The notes under the pieces: generated by a model
The model's input: only the letters and a program-made list of their open reading frames with translations
Databases searched by the model: none
What the model was told of the DNA's origin: nothing
Part shown: in pieces, positions 1-9,686 of the stretch
How the letters are laid out: every line of letters begins with the position of its first letter
How positions within the stretch are numbered: position 1 is the first letter of the stretch
Assembly: GCA_001898825.1 (NCBI GenBank)
Contig: MKVK01000034.1
Span: 1 to 64,000 of the forward strand
DNA length: 64,000 nucleotides
Direction of reading: 5' to 3'
Source of the DNA: Magnetospirillum sp. 64-120
GTDB taxonomy: Bacteria; Pseudomonadota; Alphaproteobacteria; Rhodospirillales; Magnetospirillaceae
Made by a program: the position numbers and the translations under genes

Positions 1-132
1 GAGCGATACGAGGATATCCGCACCGCCATTCAGCGGGAAAAGAACCTCAAACACTGGCCGAGAGCTTGGAAGGTCAAGCTGATCCTGGCCGACAATCCAA
101 ACTGGGACGATCTCTACCAGCGGCTGGCGTAG
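1..132 (+). CDS. GIY-YIG nuclease family protein, C-terminal fragment
   Basis: The window opens inside this gene; 43 codons in frame 1 are visible before a TAG stop. The visible residues include REKNLKHWPRAWKVKLI and end with NWDDLYQRLA, a tail very common in the small (about 95-100 residue) GIY-YIG endonuclease-like proteins of alphaproteobacteria. The catalytic GIY-YIG part lies upstream of the window, so activity cannot be judged. Family members are usually solitary genes of unknown cellular role. The call rests on the C-terminal signature only. Confidence 0.8.
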   Translation, partial: ERYEDIRTAIQREKNLKHWPRAWKVKLILADNPNWDDLYQRLA

Positions 133-133
133 C

Positions 134-167
134 CGTGGATGGCCGGGTCAAGCCCGGCCATGACGAA
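134..167. repeat. Intergenic palindromic repeat (REP-like)
   Basis: Directly after the GIY-YIG stop is an inverted repeat, TGGCCGGG / CCCGGCCA around TCAAG, followed by TGACG. The layout (GGATG, palindrome, CATGACG) resembles the dispersed REP-like units of many alphaproteobacteria. It may also act as a transcription end for the upstream gene, but there is no good T-run right behind it. Confidence 0.5.
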
Positions 168-228
168 ACACACTTAGCCCCAACGGCTCTGAGCGATCCG
201 GGCGCCTTTTTTGTTGGCGAAGCTGTGA

Positions 229-1107
229 TCAAACCGCCTGTGGCGCCGGCAGGAAGCCGGCGGTGACGACGGCGCGGACCTTTTCGAAGGCCTTGACCTC
301 GATCTGGCGGATGCGTTCACGGCTGACGCCGAAACGCTCGCCCAGTTCCTCCAGGGTCAGCGGGTTGTCGCGCAGACGGCGCTCGACGAAGATTTCCCGT
401 TCGCGGTCGTTCAGGTGGTCCAGGGCGCCGGCGATCAGCTTGCGACCCTTGGACAATTCTTCGCGCTTGGCCAGACCGGTTTCCTGGTCATCCACCTCGT
501 CAGGCAGCAATTCGATGATTTCGGTGCCGCTTTCGCCCACCGGGGTGTTCAGCGACGAATCGCGCCCGCCCATGCGGCGGTTCATGTTGACCACGTCGTT
601 TTCGGAAACGCCCAATTCGGTGGCGATGGCAGTCACGTCGGCGGGCGCCAGTTCGACCTGATCCATCAGACGCAGCTTGGTCTTCACCTTGCGCAGGTTG
701 AAGAACAGCTTTTTCTGTGCCGCCAGGGTGCCGATCTTGACCAGCGACCAGGAGTTCAGCACGAATTCGTTCAAGGACGCCTTGATCCACCACATGGCAT
801 AGGTGGCCAGACGGAAGCCGCGTTCGGGCTCGAACTTCTTCACCGCCCGCATCAGGCCCAGATTGCCTTCGGAAATCAGGTCGGCCATGGGCAGGCCGTA
901 ATGGCGGTATCCCATGGCGATCTTGGCCACCAGACGCAAATGGCTGGTGACGAGCTGGTGGGCGGCGTCGGTGTCCTCGTAATCGACCCAGCGCTTGGCA
1001 AGCATGTATTCCTGTTCCGGTTCCAGCACCGGAAAGTCGCGGATTTCGCGCATATACTTGATCAAGCCGGTATCGTCGGCGGCGATGGCGGGCACACGGG
1101 CTCGCAT
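229..1107 (-). CDS. rpoH: RNA polymerase sigma-32 factor RpoH
   Basis: A 292-residue heat-shock sigma factor that directs RNA polymerase to chaperone and protease promoters. Region 2 is clear (LVTSHLRLVAKIA, then DLISEGNLGLMRAVKKFEP and YAMWWIKASLNEFVL). It is followed by the RpoH box around QKKLFFNLRKVK, which separates RpoH from housekeeping sigma. Region 4 carries LTLEELGERFGVSRERIRQIE near the C-terminus. Length matches the alphaproteobacterial family (about 290-300). The ATG is preceded by AGGAGG about seven bases upstream. It is a single gene, divergent from the dehydrogenase at 1271. Alphaproteobacteria often have two RpoH paralogues, and I cannot tell which this is. Confidence 0.97.
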   Translation of the reverse strand: MRARVPAIAADDTGLIKYMREIRDFPVLEPEQEYMLAKRWVDYEDTDAAHQLVTSHLRLVAKIAMGYRHYGLPMADLISEGNLGLMRAVKKFEPERGFRLATYAMWWIKASLNEFVLNSWSLVKIGTLAAQKKLFFNLRKVKTKLRLMDQVELAPADVTAIATELGVSENDVVNMNRRMGGRDSSLNTPVGESGTEIIELLPDEVDDQETGLAKREELSKGRKLIAGALDHLNDREREIFVERRLRDNPLTLEELGERFGVSRERIRQIEVKAFEKVRAVVTAGFLPAPQAV

Positions 1108-1270
1108 GGGCGGTCCTCCTTCAGAGCAACTCGTCGGTCCACCTTCAGCGGTCGGACCGTAAAAGCCGGCGACCCCAATTGGGCATCACCAACACGAACA
1201 TTATGACAACGGCGATGATACAGGTCAATATCTCCGACCTTACAACTGTGTCATCTGACCGGAGCCCGTC

Positions 1271-2236
1271 ATGAGCAAGCCCCGCCTGGTTCTCACCCGC
1301 CGCCTTCCCGCCCAGGTCGAGACGGAACTGGCCGAACGTTTCGAGCTTTTGACCAACGCCCCGGACGGCTTGCTGTCCAGCGCCGACATCATCGAACGGG
1401 TCCGCGCCCATCGGGCCGACGCCTTGCTGGTGACCCTGACCGAGCGCCTGGACGGCGATTTCTTCGCCGCCCTGCCCGACCACCTGCGGGTGATCTGCAC
1501 CTATTCGGTGGGCACCAACCATCTGGACATCGACGCCGCCCGCGCCAAGGGGGTGGCCCTGGCCTTCACCCCGGAAGCGGTGACCGAGGCCACCGCCGAC
1601 GTGGCGTTGCTGCTGTTGCTGGCCGCCTGCCGCCGCGCCCATGAATTCCAGGCTATTTTGCGCCAGGGCCGCTGGGGGGCGTGGAACGCCTGGGACAACC
1701 TGGGGTGGGACCCGGGCGGACAGGTCCTGGGGCTGGTGGGCATGGGCCGCATCGGACAGGCGGTGGCGCGGCGCGCCCGGGCCTTTGGCATGCACATCCA
1801 TTATTTCCAGCGTAATCGCCTGGACGAAGCCCAAGAACAGGGGGCGGTGTACCATGCCAGCCTGGAATCGCTGTTCCGGGCCAGCCGCTTCGTGTCGCTG
1901 CACACGCCGACCACGCCGCAGACCAAGGGGTTCATCAATGCCGAAAGCCTGTCCTGGTTGCCCCCGGGCGCCATCTTCATCAACACCGCCCGTGGCGACC
2001 AGGTGAACGACGACGCGCTGGTCGCCGCCCTGCGAAACGGCAATCTGGCCGCCGCCGGCCTGGACGTCTTCGCCGGCGAACCCGATTTCGACCGCCGATA
2101 TCTTGATATTCCCAACGCCTATCTGCTTCCGCATATCGGCACTTCGACCGAACAGACGCGCATCCGCATGGGCCGTGACGCCGCCGCCAACCTGTGCGCA
2201 TTTTTCGAAAACAGATCAATGCCTTGGCCAATTTGA
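1271..2236 (+). CDS. D-2-hydroxyacid dehydrogenase (glyoxylate/hydroxypyruvate reductase type)
   Basis: A 321-residue NAD(P)-dependent dehydrogenase of the D-isomer-specific 2-hydroxyacid family, cytoplasmic. The Rossmann motif GLVGMGRIGQAVARR lies near residues 158-172. The catalytic Arg is in NTARGDQVND, the Glu in AGEPDFD and the His in LLPHIGTST, all in the usual order. The N-terminal segment (LVLTRRLPAQVETEL) and SVGTNHLDIDAA resemble glyoxylate/hydroxypyruvate reductases rather than phosphoglycerate dehydrogenase, but the substrate cannot be fixed from sequence. It stands alone between divergent rpoH and a downstream TetR gene, whose possible role in regulating it is only positional. 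Confidence 0.92.
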   Translation: MSKPRLVLTRRLPAQVETELAERFELLTNAPDGLLSSADIIERVRAHRADALLVTLTERLDGDFFAALPDHLRVICTYSVGTNHLDIDAARAKGVALAFTPEAVTEATADVALLLLLAACRRAHEFQAILRQGRWGAWNAWDNLGWDPGGQVLGLVGMGRIGQAVARRARAFGMHIHYFQRNRLDEAQEQGAVYHASLESLFRASRFVSLHTPTTPQTKGFINAESLSWLPPGAIFINTARGDQVNDDALVAALRNGNLAAAGLDVFAGEPDFDRRYLDIPNAYLLPHIGTSTEQTRIRMGRDAAANLCAFFENRSMPWPI

Positions 2237-2367
2237 TCGATTGAGAATTTTTTTACCGGATTGGCTCAACCAGGGCGCATCTTCGCTGGAACAAATTGTC
2301 ACATCTATGATACCTATATCAGAAAGGTCATATACCTTTTGACAACCAAAGCCTGCCGGAAGCCGTC

Positions 2368-3018
2368 GTGAACGAATACAGCCCCCTCCCCCGCCGCCGC
2401 CTGCCCCGGAACGAACGTGAACGCCTGATCGTTGAAGAAGCCATCCGGTTTTTCGCGGAAGTCGGCTTTGAAGGTCAGACCCGCGCGCTGGCGTCGCGCC
2501 TGGGCGTCACCCAGCCGTTGTTGTATCGTTACTTCCCCGACAAGGAAGCCTTGATCGACCGGGTCTATTCGGAAGTCTTCGTCGGCGGTTGGGAAAAGGG
2601 CTGGAGCCAGCTTTTGGCGGACCGTTCGCGCCCGCTGAAGGATCGTCTGGTCGACCTTTACATCAGCTACACCCAAGCCAATTTCAGCTATGAACGGGTC
2701 CGCCTGTTCATGTTCGCCAGCCTGAAGGACCGCGACATCGCCAACCGCTATCTGGGCTTCATCCGCGAAGCCCTGTTCGAACCGCTGGTACAAGAAATCC
2801 GCCACGAAGCCCGCCTGAACTGCGAGCGTCCGGTGTCCGAACTGGAAGTGGAATGCGTCGCCGGCCTGCATGGCGCCATCGGCTATGTGGGCATGCGCCG
2901 CTGGATTTACGACACCCATTTGCCGGCCGAGATTTCCAAGGTGATCTCCAGCCTGATCACCACCTTCCTGCAGGGCGCCCCTTCGGCCTTCGCCGCCTTG
3001 GAATCCACCGACCCCTAG
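2368..3018 (+). CDS. TetR/AcrR family transcriptional regulator
   Basis: A 216-residue one-component repressor-like protein. The N-terminal helix-turn-helix spans about residues 15-60 (ALASRLGVTQPLLYRYFPDKEAL). The C-terminal ligand domain is divergent, as usual. The start is a GTG with a weak GGA-rich ribosome site (GCCGGAAG); the first in-frame ATG lies far inside the domain, so GTG is preferred. It follows the 2-hydroxyacid dehydrogenase by 131 AT-richer bases, probably with its own promoter. No palindromic operator was obvious. Ligand and target are unknown. Confidence 0.9.
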   Translation: MNEYSPLPRRRLPRNERERLIVEEAIRFFAEVGFEGQTRALASRLGVTQPLLYRYFPDKEALIDRVYSEVFVGGWEKGWSQLLADRSRPLKDRLVDLYISYTQANFSYERVRLFMFASLKDRDIANRYLGFIREALFEPLVQEIRHEARLNCERPVSELEVECVAGLHGAIGYVGMRRWIYDTHLPAEISKVISSLITTFLQGAPSAFAALESTDP

Positions 3019-3112
3019 TCTTGTTTCTGCCGAAGCGGAAACATTACACGGCCCGTGCCGGGCGGCTCAAACGCCGCTTGGGATGAGATCGCATGTCCAG
3101 GTGAAGATGCTC

Positions 3113-6100
3113 TTAGGCCACCGCGTGGCGGGTGGCCTCGGCCACCTGCGGCAGGTCCTCGGCCAATTGGCGGCCGTCCTGCGCCTTGCCCCGGCGCAGG
3201 GCGTTCTCGATGTCGGCGGCTTTTTCCGCCAAACGCACATAGCCCAGATTGGCGGCGCTGCCCTTGATGGAATGGGCGGCCGACGCCGCCTTGGCGGTGT
3301 CGTCCCGGGCCAAGGCCGACAGCACGTCGTTCACCCGTTCCGACAGGGTCGAGATGAAATGGCCGCGAATTTCGTTCAGATAGTCTTCGCCCAAGGCATC
3401 CAACAAATCCTCGGTGACGCCGTGATCCACCAGGGGTCGGGACTCGGTCTTGGCCACTGAACGGCGCGGCCCCCAACACCCCAAAATGGTGCCCAAGCGT
3501 TGACGGTCCACCGGTTTGGAAAGAAAGTCGTTCATGCCGGCGGCAAGACAGGCGTCGCGGTCGGCTTCCATGGCGTTGGCGGTCATGGCGACGATGGTGA
3601 TCCCCGACACGTCCCCCGGCAAGGCGCGTATGGCGCGGGCCGCGGTCAACCCGTCCATGTTGGGCATCTGCATGTCCATCAGCACCAGATCGTAATCACC
3701 TTGCTGGACCAGGGCCAAAGCCTCGGCCCCGTCATGGGCGACGTCGGCCCGGTGCCCCAGCTTGGTCAACAGCCCCACCGCCACCTGTTGGTTGATGGCG
3801 TTGTCCTCGGCCACCAGGATGCGCAGGGATTGGCAATCCCCCTGGGACGGCGGCGGCGGCTCGGCCTTGCCGACGGCCAAAGGTGCCAGGGCGTCGAGCA
3901 GGGACGCTTGCCGTAGCGGCGCCTCAAGCATGATGGGGCGCATGGCCAACAAAGTGTCGTCGGCCCGCAGGATGCTGAGCAGGTCATGGCCGCTGATCCC
4001 GGGCATGTCGGCCTGGATCAGGCAGGCGGCGAAGCCGGTCCCGTCCTTCGCCCTGTCGCGAGCCCGGGCCAGACCGGCCAGGGCGTCGGCGGCGCAGGTC
4101 ACCAGCGCCCCCCAACCACCAAGCCATTGGCCCAGCGTGGCGCGCCAGGCTTCGTCGGCCACGACCACCAGAACCTCCAGCCCGATCAAGGGCTTGCCGA
4201 AATCGCTGGGCAATTGGGCATCGTCGCAATGGCGCAGCGGAATGCGGAACCAAAACGTGCTGCCCAGGCCGGCCATGCTGTCAAAGCCGATGCTGCCGCC
4301 AAAGGCTTCGACGATGCGGCTGCAGATGGCCAGGCCCAGCCCGGTGCCGCCGAACTTGCGGGCGGTCGAGGAATCCGCCTGGGTGAAGCGGTTGAACAAT
4401 CGCGGCTTGGAATCGTCGGCGATGCCGATGCCGGTGTCGGTGATGCGGAACACCGCCTCGACGCTGTGGTCGTCCAGCGGCAACAATTCGACCGTCACGT
4501 CCACCCCACCCTTTTCGGTGAACTTGACGGCGTTGCCCGCCAGGTTCAGCAGCACCTGACGCAGACGGCCGGCATCGCCGACAAAGGCGCGGGCGCCGCC
4601 GCCGGACACGCTGAACGAGATGTCGATGCCTTTGTCGCGGGCGCGCGGGGCCAGGATGTCCACCACCCCTTCCACCAAGGGCGTCAGCAGGAACGGCGTT
4701 TCCTCGAATTCCAGCTTGCCAGCCTCCATCTTCGAGAAGTCCAAGATGTCGTTGATGATGGTCAGCAGGCTTTCCGCCGACACCCGGATGGTGTTGGTGA
4801 AATGGCTTTGTTCCGCACTCAGCGGCGTGTCCAGCAACAGGCTGGTCATGCCGATGATGCCGTTCATCGGGGTCCTGATTTCGTGGCTCATGGTGGCCAG
4901 GAAGTCGGACTTGGCCATGTTGGCCCGTTCCGCCGCCTGCTTGGCCTCGATCAGCGCCTGCTCGGTTTCCTTGCGTAGCGTGATGTCACGGAAAGCGTTG
5001 ACCGAACCGGTCAGCTGACCGTTCTGCACCAGCGGCATGGACGCCACTTCCATGGCGATCATATGGCCGTCGCGATGGCTGAAGAATTCTTCGCCGCTAT
5101 AGGGCTGGTTGCTGCTGACCGCCTTGAACACCGGACACTGGCTGATCGGCAGATGGTCGTTGACCGCGTGGGAATGGAAAAGTGCGTGGGCCTGATGACC
5201 GCGCATTTCGTCCTCGCGGTAGCCCAGCATGGCGCAGGCGGCGGGATTGGCCAGCACGATCAGGCCTTGGTTGTCCATGACGAACAGGCCGTCGGCCATG
5301 GTGTCGGTGATGGCCTTCAGGCTGGCCCGCTCGTGTTCCAGCGCCGACGACGAACGCTTGAGCCGTGCGAACAGCACGCAGGCGATCCCCAGCATGACGG
5401 TGGCCAGGACCAGCGAAACAAGGAATTCCCGGAAGATGTGCCCGGCCACCGGCGCCGGCGTGTACGAGATGACATAGCCGGCCAGGTGGCCATCCACGTC
5501 GTTGACCGCCAGGAACGACACCGCCTGGACCTGGGATCCGCTTTCGGCCTTGATGGTGAAGGTCTCGCCCATGGCCATGCGTTTGCCGACCACCGGCATG
5601 GCGGCCAGTTCGGCGTTCAGCGACTGGGCCAGGGGCGACAGCGGCGGCGGAGAATCGGCCAGACGGACGCCCGGATCCTCCACCAGGAAGTCGGGGCTGA
5701 TGTCGGACGGCGCGTACAGGTTGGACTGGCTGGCGAACAGCACCTTCTCGACCACCTCGCGGCGGATGACGAAGGCGTATTCACGGCTGGAATCCAGTTC
5801 CGCCATGGCCGAGCGGATGGCCTTGAAGGTCAGGCTGGTCTCGACGCTGCCGATATGCTTTTCGCCGTGTTCGATGGGATGGACGAAACGAAACCCCGAA
5901 GCGACGCGCCCGGCTTCGAAACCTTGGGTGGCCCGCCGTTCCTGGTTGGCGATGCGCACCGAAGGGCGGATATCGAACAAGGGATCGCCGAAGCGGTCGG
6001 GCTGGTGAAAGCGCAGAAAAGACGTGCCGTCGGGCAGATGAAAATGCAATTGCCGCAAATTGCGTTGCTGCAGTTCCCGGTAAAGCGGGTACAGCATGCG

Positions 6101-6367
6101 GTACAGCCGGCCGCGCAGCAGCGCCTTTTCCGCATCGTCGGCTTGGCTGGCGCGTTCCATGATCTCGACCACTTCGGGCTTGTCCATCAGGTCGAAATAG
6201 GACAATTCCATGGCCAGCCGATACATCTGCAGGCTGGACCGATAGGCGGTTTCCAAAACCGCGGTGAAATGGTCGAAATATTGCTGTTCCTTGTCGTGCC
6301 GCACCGTGTTCAGGAACAGCACCACCAGGGCTTCCAACGCCAGGAAGACGACCAGAATTCGGCGCAT
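3113..6367 (-). CDS. Hybrid sensor histidine kinase with two receiver domains and an HPt domain
   Basis: A 1084-residue inner-membrane phosphorelay protein. Order: TM1 (about 4-22), periplasmic double-Cache-like sensor (about 25-310, with HLPDGTSFLRFHQPDRFGDPL), TM2 (about 314-335), PAS (about 345-465), HisKA with H495 in MSHEIRTPMNG, HATPase (GTGLGLAI), receiver 1 (about 725-835), receiver 2 (about 847-965, phospho-acceptor D898 in LMDMQMPNMDG), and HPt with H1032 in AAHSIKGSAANLG. Receiver 1 looks degenerate: where a phospho-accepting Asp is expected three residues before MPG there is Gln (LIQADMPG). The PhnD-like periplasmic protein encoded just upstream is a likely signal partner. No output response regulator is encoded next to it. 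Confidence 0.95.
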   Translation of the reverse strand: MRRILVVFLALEALVVLFLNTVRHDKEQQYFDHFTAVLETAYRSSLQMYRLAMELSYFDLMDKPEVVEIMERASQADDAEKALLRGRLYRMLYPLYRELQQRNLRQLHFHLPDGTSFLRFHQPDRFGDPLFDIRPSVRIANQERRATQGFEAGRVASGFRFVHPIEHGEKHIGSVETSLTFKAIRSAMAELDSSREYAFVIRREVVEKVLFASQSNLYAPSDISPDFLVEDPGVRLADSPPPLSPLAQSLNAELAAMPVVGKRMAMGETFTIKAESGSQVQAVSFLAVNDVDGHLAGYVISYTPAPVAGHIFREFLVSLVLATVMLGIACVLFARLKRSSSALEHERASLKAITDTMADGLFVMDNQGLIVLANPAACAMLGYREDEMRGHQAHALFHSHAVNDHLPISQCPVFKAVSSNQPYSGEEFFSHRDGHMIAMEVASMPLVQNGQLTGSVNAFRDITLRKETEQALIEAKQAAERANMAKSDFLATMSHEIRTPMNGIIGMTSLLLDTPLSAEQSHFTNTIRVSAESLLTIINDILDFSKMEAGKLEFEETPFLLTPLVEGVVDILAPRARDKGIDISFSVSGGGARAFVGDAGRLRQVLLNLAGNAVKFTEKGGVDVTVELLPLDDHSVEAVFRITDTGIGIADDSKPRLFNRFTQADSSTARKFGGTGLGLAICSRIVEAFGGSIGFDSMAGLGSTFWFRIPLRHCDDAQLPSDFGKPLIGLEVLVVVADEAWRATLGQWLGGWGALVTCAADALAGLARARDRAKDGTGFAACLIQADMPGISGHDLLSILRADDTLLAMRPIMLEAPLRQASLLDALAPLAVGKAEPPPPSQGDCQSLRILVAEDNAINQQVAVGLLTKLGHRADVAHDGAEALALVQQGDYDLVLMDMQMPNMDGLTAARAIRALPGDVSGITIVAMTANAMEADRDACLAAGMNDFLSKPVDRQRLGTILGCWGPRRSVAKTESRPLVDHGVTEDLLDALGEDYLNEIRGHFISTLSERVNDVLSALARDDTAKAASAAHSIKGSAANLGYVRLAEKAADIENALRRGKAQDGRQLAEDLPQVAEATRHAVA

Positions 6368-6397
6368 TTCCAGCCCCTTTACCGCCCGAATCCCAAC

Positions 6398-7237
6398 CTA
6401 GAAATTGCCCGTTTCGGGGATGTTCGCTTGCCGGCGCAGACGACGCAGGCCGTCATAGTCGCCGTCGAAGGCCGCGACCGCACCAAAGCGGATGTTGTCG
6501 CCCCAGCCCTTGATGGTGTCGCCCTCGGCAGCCACCAGGGCGTCGCGCAGTTGGTCCATGCGTTCCTTGGATACGGTCTTGGCGTTGGCCACCAGGGCGA
6601 AACCCGGCAACGGTCCCGATTCGGCGATCACCGCCAGTCCCATATGGGCATATTTCCGGCCGATGGCGGTCTTCAGGCCGCCCAGTTCGAACTCGCCACG
6701 GGTCACCGCCAGCGCCACTTCGTCGTGTTTGTCCAAGTAACGGTACAGGTTGTCGTCCAGCCTCGACCCGGCCTGGCGCAGCAAGCCGTCGGTGGACAGG
6801 AAGCCGCAGGTGGACAAAGGCTGGGTCAACGCCACCTTGTGCTTTTTCAGCCGCGACAGATCGGGCTTGGCGTCGGCGGGGGCGACGATGGCGCAGGTAT
6901 AGGTGGCAGAACCCGACTTTTCCTTGAAATGGACCAAGGGCGTCGCCTGGGCCACCCGATCGCGCAAGGTCAGATAGGGCAACGGCCCCAAATAGGCCAG
7001 ATCCAGCTTGCCGTCGGCGAATTTCTGCAAGATTTCGGCGTAGTCCGACGAATAATCGATGCGGATGTCGATTCCCGTCGTCTTTTCCAGATGAGCCAGC
7101 ATGGGCTTGACCTGCTTGACCACGGTTTCCGGACTTTCCATGGGCAAGGGCGCAAAGGTCAGGCTTTCCGCCCGTGCCGAACCGCAAACGACAGCCGCCA
7201 CCAGGGCCATCACCAGCCCACGCCCCGCATACATCAT
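6398..7237 (-). CDS. PhnD-like phosphate/phosphonate-type periplasmic binding protein
   Basis: A 279-residue secreted solute-binding protein. The signal peptide covers about residues 1-23 (LVMALVAAVVCGSARA, cut before ESL). The mature part has family signatures YSSDYAEILQKFADGKLDLAYLGPLPYL and GEFELGGLKTAIGRKYA. PhnD proteins normally feed phosphonate or phosphite ABC importers, but no permease or ATPase gene is here. The gene ends 30 bases before the hybrid kinase on the same strand, so it is more likely a sensory co-receptor, as TorT is for TorS. Two adjacent ATG codons could start it; the first is used. The ligand is unknown. Confidence 0.88.
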   Translation of the reverse strand: MMYAGRGLVMALVAAVVCGSARAESLTFAPLPMESPETVVKQVKPMLAHLEKTTGIDIRIDYSSDYAEILQKFADGKLDLAYLGPLPYLTLRDRVAQATPLVHFKEKSGSATYTCAIVAPADAKPDLSRLKKHKVALTQPLSTCGFLSTDGLLRQAGSRLDDNLYRYLDKHDEVALAVTRGEFELGGLKTAIGRKYAHMGLAVIAESGPLPGFALVANAKTVSKERMDQLRDALVAAEGDTIKGWGDNIRFGAVAAFDGDYDGLRRLRRQANIPETGNF

Positions 7238-7347
7238 GTCCCATCACCCCGAAACGCTTACACGACTTTGCATATATCGCTTAAGCGTTAACAAGGTTTG
7301 CGTCCGAATTGAACCGACCATAAACAATGAGCCGGGTGACTTCCGGA

Positions 7348-7382
7348 CAAAACAAAACCCGCCATCCGAAGATGGCGGGTTG
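7348..7382 (-). terminator. Rho-independent terminator of bioB
   Basis: Read on the minus strand, stem AACCCGCCATC pairs with GATGGCGGGTT around a TTCG tetraloop, followed by the T-rich TTTTGTTTTG. It lies 30 bases past the bioB stop codon. Confidence 0.85.
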
Positions 7383-7411
7383 TCCGGGTGAACCGTGTCC
7401 GGCCGCGCCGA

Positions 7412-8386
7412 TTACAGCGGCGACAGCCCCAGGCGGCCGAACAGGCTTTTGTCGGTGCCGGGCGCCGCGTTCTTGGCGGTCAGCAGCTTGTGGCCGCAGA
7501 AGATGGAATTGGCCCCGGCCATGAAGCAAAGCGCCTGCATTTCCTCGCTCATGCCCTCGCGGCCGGCCGACAGGCGGACGAAGGACTTGGGCATCATGAT
7601 GCGGGCGGCGGCGATGGTGCGGATGAAGTCGAAATTGTCCGGCTTCTCGGCGTTTTCCAAAGGCGTGCCGGGAATGGCGATCAGCAGGTTGATGGGCACG
7701 CTGTCGGGATGACGTTCCATGTTGGCGAGCGTCATCAGCATCTTGGCGCGGTCCTTGTTGGTCTCGCCCAGGCCGACGATGCCACCCGAACACACGTGCA
7801 GGCCGGCATCGCGCACCACGTCCAGGGTGTCCAGACGGTCCTGGAAGGTCCGGGTGGTGATGACTTCCTTATAATGTTCCGGGCTGGTGTCGATGTTGTG
7901 GTTGTAATAGTCCAGGCCGGCTTCCTTCAGGCGTTGGGCCTGCCACTTGTCCAACAGGCCGAAGGTGGCGCAGGTTTCCATGCCCAACGCCTTGACGCCT
8001 TCGATCATGGCCACCGCCACTTCGAAATCGTCGCCCTTGGGGCCGCGCCAGGCGGCACCCATGCAAAAGCGCGAGGCGCCTTCTTCCTTGGCCTGGCGGG
8101 CGGCTTCCACCACCTGTTCCACCGCCATCAGCTTTTCCTTTTCCAAGCCGGTGGCGTAATGGGCCGATTGCGGGCAATAGGTGCAATCCTCGGGGCACGA
8201 GCCGGTCTTGATGGAAATCAGCCGCGACACCTGGATCTTGTTGGCGTCGAAATTCGCCCGGTGCACCTGCTGGGCCTGGAACATCAGGTCCATGAACGGC
8301 ATGGCGAAAAAGGCGCGAACTTCTTCCTCGCTCCAGTCATGGCGAAGGCGGTCGTCCTGGGGCTTGATCTGCGCAGCTGCGTTCAC
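7412..8386 (-). CDS. bioB: Biotin synthase
   Basis: Radical SAM enzyme that inserts sulfur into dethiobiotin, the last step of biotin synthesis. The 4Fe-4S/SAM motif CPEDCTYC is present, then QSAHYATG and, further on, ICSGG-like [20 protein letters not shown] and a C-terminal FCGHKLLTA, all typical. The open frame runs upstream to 8650, but a GTG at 8386 preceded by AGGAG nine bases upstream gives 324 residues, matching the family (about 320-345), so the longer form is rejected. It is divergent from bioF, with about 120 bases between them for back-to-back promoters. No BioR-like site was recognised there. Confidence 0.97.
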   Translation of the reverse strand: MNAAAQIKPQDDRLRHDWSEEEVRAFFAMPFMDLMFQAQQVHRANFDANKIQVSRLISIKTGSCPEDCTYCPQSAHYATGLEKEKLMAVEQVVEAARQAKEEGASRFCMGAAWRGPKGDDFEVAVAMIEGVKALGMETCATFGLLDKWQAQRLKEAGLDYYNHNIDTSPEHYKEVITTRTFQDRLDTLDVVRDAGLHVCSGGIVGLGETNKDRAKMLMTLANMERHPDSVPINLLIAIPGTPLENAEKPDNFDFIRTIAAARIMMPKSFVRLSAGREGMSEEMQALCFMAGANSIFCGHKLLTAKNAAPGTDKSLFGRLGLSPL

Positions 8387-8507
8387 CTTGGCAATCTCCT
8401 TATTAACCCTGATGGAAGCGTGGTTTTTCGCCGCTTTCCGGGTGCGCAATGTAGAACCGCGAACACTGGCTTTGCAAGAAAACCGAATAGGCGCTAGAAG
8501 GTCGGCC

Positions 8508-9686
8508 ATGCAAAATCTAGACGCCACCCTGTCCCGCGTGCTTGACGACCTGGCCCAAACCGGCCGGAAACGGTCATTGCGCGTCGTCCGCCACCTTCCC
8601 GCCGGGCGGTTGGTCAAGGACGGCCGGGAATTGCTGAATTTTTCGTCCAACGACTATCTGGGACTGGCGCAGCATCCGCTGCTGATCGCGCGCGCCGGCG
8701 AATGGGCGGAAAAATACGGTGCCGGATCGGCGGCGTCGCGGCTGGTCACCGGCCATACCGAGGCCTTCCAGCGGGTCGAGGAAAAGATCGCCGCCGCCAA
8801 GGGGGTGGAAGCGGCCCTGGTCTTCGCCAGCGGCTGGCAACTGAACGCCTCGGTGCTGCCGGCGCTGCTGGACCGCACCGTCTGGGGGGCCGAGCCGCTG
8901 GTCTTCGCCGACCGGCTGAACCATGCCAGCCTGATCATGGGCTGCCAATCGGCCGGGGTGAAGCAGAACCGCTTCCGCCACAACGACCTGACCCATCTCA
9001 AGGAATTGCTGGACCGCACCGGCCGGGTGGAAGGGCCGCGCTTCATCGTCACCGAATCGGTGTTTTCCATGGACGGCGACGCCCCCGACATCGACCAGCT
9101 GGTGGCTTTGGCCGAGGAATGGGACGCTTTTCTGTACCTGGACGAGGCCCACGCCACCGGGGTCTTGGGCACCAATGGGTTCGGCCTGTCGGTGGGCACC
9201 CATGTGGATCTGGCCATGGGCACGTTTTCCAAGGCCATGGGCGGCTTCGGCGCCTATGTGGCGGTGTCGCGGCAATTGAAGGATTTCCTGATCAACCGCG
9301 CCTCGGGGATGATCTATGCCACGGCGTTGCCGCCGGCGGTGCTGGGCGCCATGGACGCCGCCCTGGACCTGGTGCCCGGCATGGCCGCCGAACGCGCCCG
9401 CCTGCAGGACATGGCGGCCCGGCTGCGCGGCCGCCTGAACGATGCCGGGCTGGACACCGGGCGGTCCACCACCCAGATCGTCCCGGTCATCCTGGGCGAC
9501 GAGGACCGCACCTTGAAGGTGGCGGCCTTCCTTGAGGACAAGGGCTTCCTGGGCATCGCCATCCGCCCCCCCACCGTGCCGGTGGGCGGCAGCCGCATCC
9601 GTTTCGCCCTGTCGGCCCAGCACCGTCCCGAAGACGTGGAAAAACTGGCTGATTGTGTCATCGACGCCGTAAGGTCCATTCCATGA
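8508..9686 (+). CDS. bioF: 8-amino-7-oxononanoate synthase
   Basis: A 392-residue PLP enzyme that condenses pimeloyl-ACP with L-alanine, the first step in forming the biotin rings. Motifs: [15 protein letters not shown] near the N-terminus, [24 protein letters not shown], and the PLP lysine in [13 protein letters not shown]. The frame is open upstream to 8181, but that stretch overlaps bioB in antisense; the ATG at 8508 gives the family length. The stop overlaps the next start by ATGA, so translation is probably coupled through the bio operon. Confidence 0.97.
   Translation: MQNLDATLSRVLDDLAQTGRKRSLRVVRHLPAGRLVKDGRELLNFSSNDYLGLAQHPLLIARAGEWAEKYGAGSAASRLVTGHTEAFQRVEEKIAAAKGVEAALVFASGWQLNASVLPALLDRTVWGAEPLVFADRLNHASLIMGCQSAGVKQNRFRHNDLTHLKELLDRTGRVEGPRFIVTESVFSMDGDAPDIDQLVALAEEWDAFLYLDEAHATGVLGTNGFGLSVGTHVDLAMGTFSKAMGGFGAYVAVSRQLKDFLINRASGMIYATALPPAVLGAMDAALDLVPGMAAERARLQDMAARLRGRLNDAGLDTGRSTTQIVPVILGDEDRTLKVAAFLEDKGFLGIAIRPPTVPVGGSRIRFALSAQHRPEDVEKLADCVIDAVRSIP

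Noticed and set aside
2237-2367. Sigma-70 promoter before the first TetR gene
   Set aside because: A TTGTCA is present but no -10 element at proper spacing could be found.
5063-7291. A 742-codon open frame on the plus strand
   Set aside because: Antisense to the hybrid kinase and PhnD-like genes, no domain and no ribosome site.
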